64,000 nt of DNA from Xylanivirga thermophila (GTDB lineage: Bacteria > Bacillota > Clostridia > Caldicoprobacterales > Xylanivirgaceae): NCBI RefSeq assembly GCF_004138105.1, contig NZ_RXHQ01000003.1:62001-126000 (forward strand), given 5' to 3'. The notes beneath the pieces were generated by a model. The model saw only the letters and a list, made by a program, of their open reading frames with translations. It made no database searches and was not told the origin of the DNA. The translations under genes and the position numbers were made by a program. Of the stretch, positions 63,914 to 64,000 are shown in pieces; the first letter of the stretch is position 1; each line of letters opens with the position of its first letter.

Positions 63914-64000
63914 ATGGGAGATTTAGTCAAGTATATCGCCCAGGCATTAGTTGACCATCCTGAGCAGGTAACTGTTAATGAGATTCAAGGTGAACAGTCT
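63914..64000 (+). CDS. khpA: KH-domain RNA-binding protein KhpA (YlqC), start only
   Basis: Cut by the window end after 29 codons: MGDLVKYIAQALVDHPEQ followed by VTVNEIQGEQS. This is the conserved start of the small KH protein that follows rpsP in Firmicutes. GGAGGTG at 63900-63906 precedes the ATG. Confidence 0.9.
   Translation, partial: MGDLVKYIAQALVDHPEQVTVNEIQGEQS

Overview
The window is AT-rich chromosomal DNA from an endospore-forming, anaerobic, low-GC Firmicute of the class Clostridia. Spore markers are an alpha/beta-type SASP, cotJA-cotJB-cotJC, ylbJ and GerMN lipoproteins. An anaerobic hydrogen-producing lifestyle is suggested by the hydE maturase, a TM1266-type hydrogenase regulator, a clostridial-type ferredoxin and pta-ackA. 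I cannot name the species. No rRNA, tRNA, insertion sequence, prophage or CRISPR array is visible. Almost everything is core genome, densely packed, with good Shine-Dalgarno sites and many TTG and GTG starts.

Layout. 1-8.4 kb: the 3' half of leuS, a convergent D,D-carboxypeptidase, comEA, then a response regulator, histidine kinase and two GerMN lipoproteins. 8.5-18.3 kb: hydE, a DUF368/PopT lipid carrier flippase, three poorly characterised P-loop proteins, a phosphodiesterase-fold protein, a secreted peptidoglycan-binding protein with a fresh internal duplication, and typA. 18.3-27.3 kb: thrC-nadE-STAS, cotJABC, an L,D-transpeptidase, polX, hflX and a ferredoxin. 27.3-33.6 kb: glyQS (reverse strand, with a T-box leader), an HPr, dinB, a MASE3-PP2C phosphatase, the hydrogenase regulator with a membrane protein, and rpmB (reverse). 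33.7-47.6 kb: asp23-fakA-recG, SASP, a candidate spore small RNA, rsmD-coaD, ylbJ, ylbK, tmcAL, pta-ackA, yceD-rpmF. 47.6-64 kb: the FapR-controlled fatty-acid operon (fapR-plsX-fabH-fabD-fabG-acpP-fabF), rnc, a Ca2+-type P-ATPase, smc, ftsY, ylxM-ffh, rpsP and the start of khpA.

How the parts work together. The last 30 kb is the conserved Firmicutes block joining ribosome assembly, membrane lipid synthesis, chromosome condensation and protein targeting. Pta and AckA give ATP from acetyl-CoA. FapR senses malonyl-CoA and has a clear operator just downstream of its own promoter. I found no convincing new multi-gene system. The best leads are: a two-component system followed by GerMN lipoproteins, resembling actinobacterial MtrAB-LpqB; an NAD synthetase whose glutaminase domain seems to lack its nucleophile; a candidate CsfG-like small RNA between the SASP gene and rsmD; a two-fold ATPase with a decayed second P-loop; and a secreted protein with an unassigned Cys/His C-terminal domain.

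Start sites were chosen by Shine-Dalgarno position and often lie inside the longest open frame. Promoter calls are by eye against the sigma-A consensus. All family assignments are from motif recognition, with no database search.
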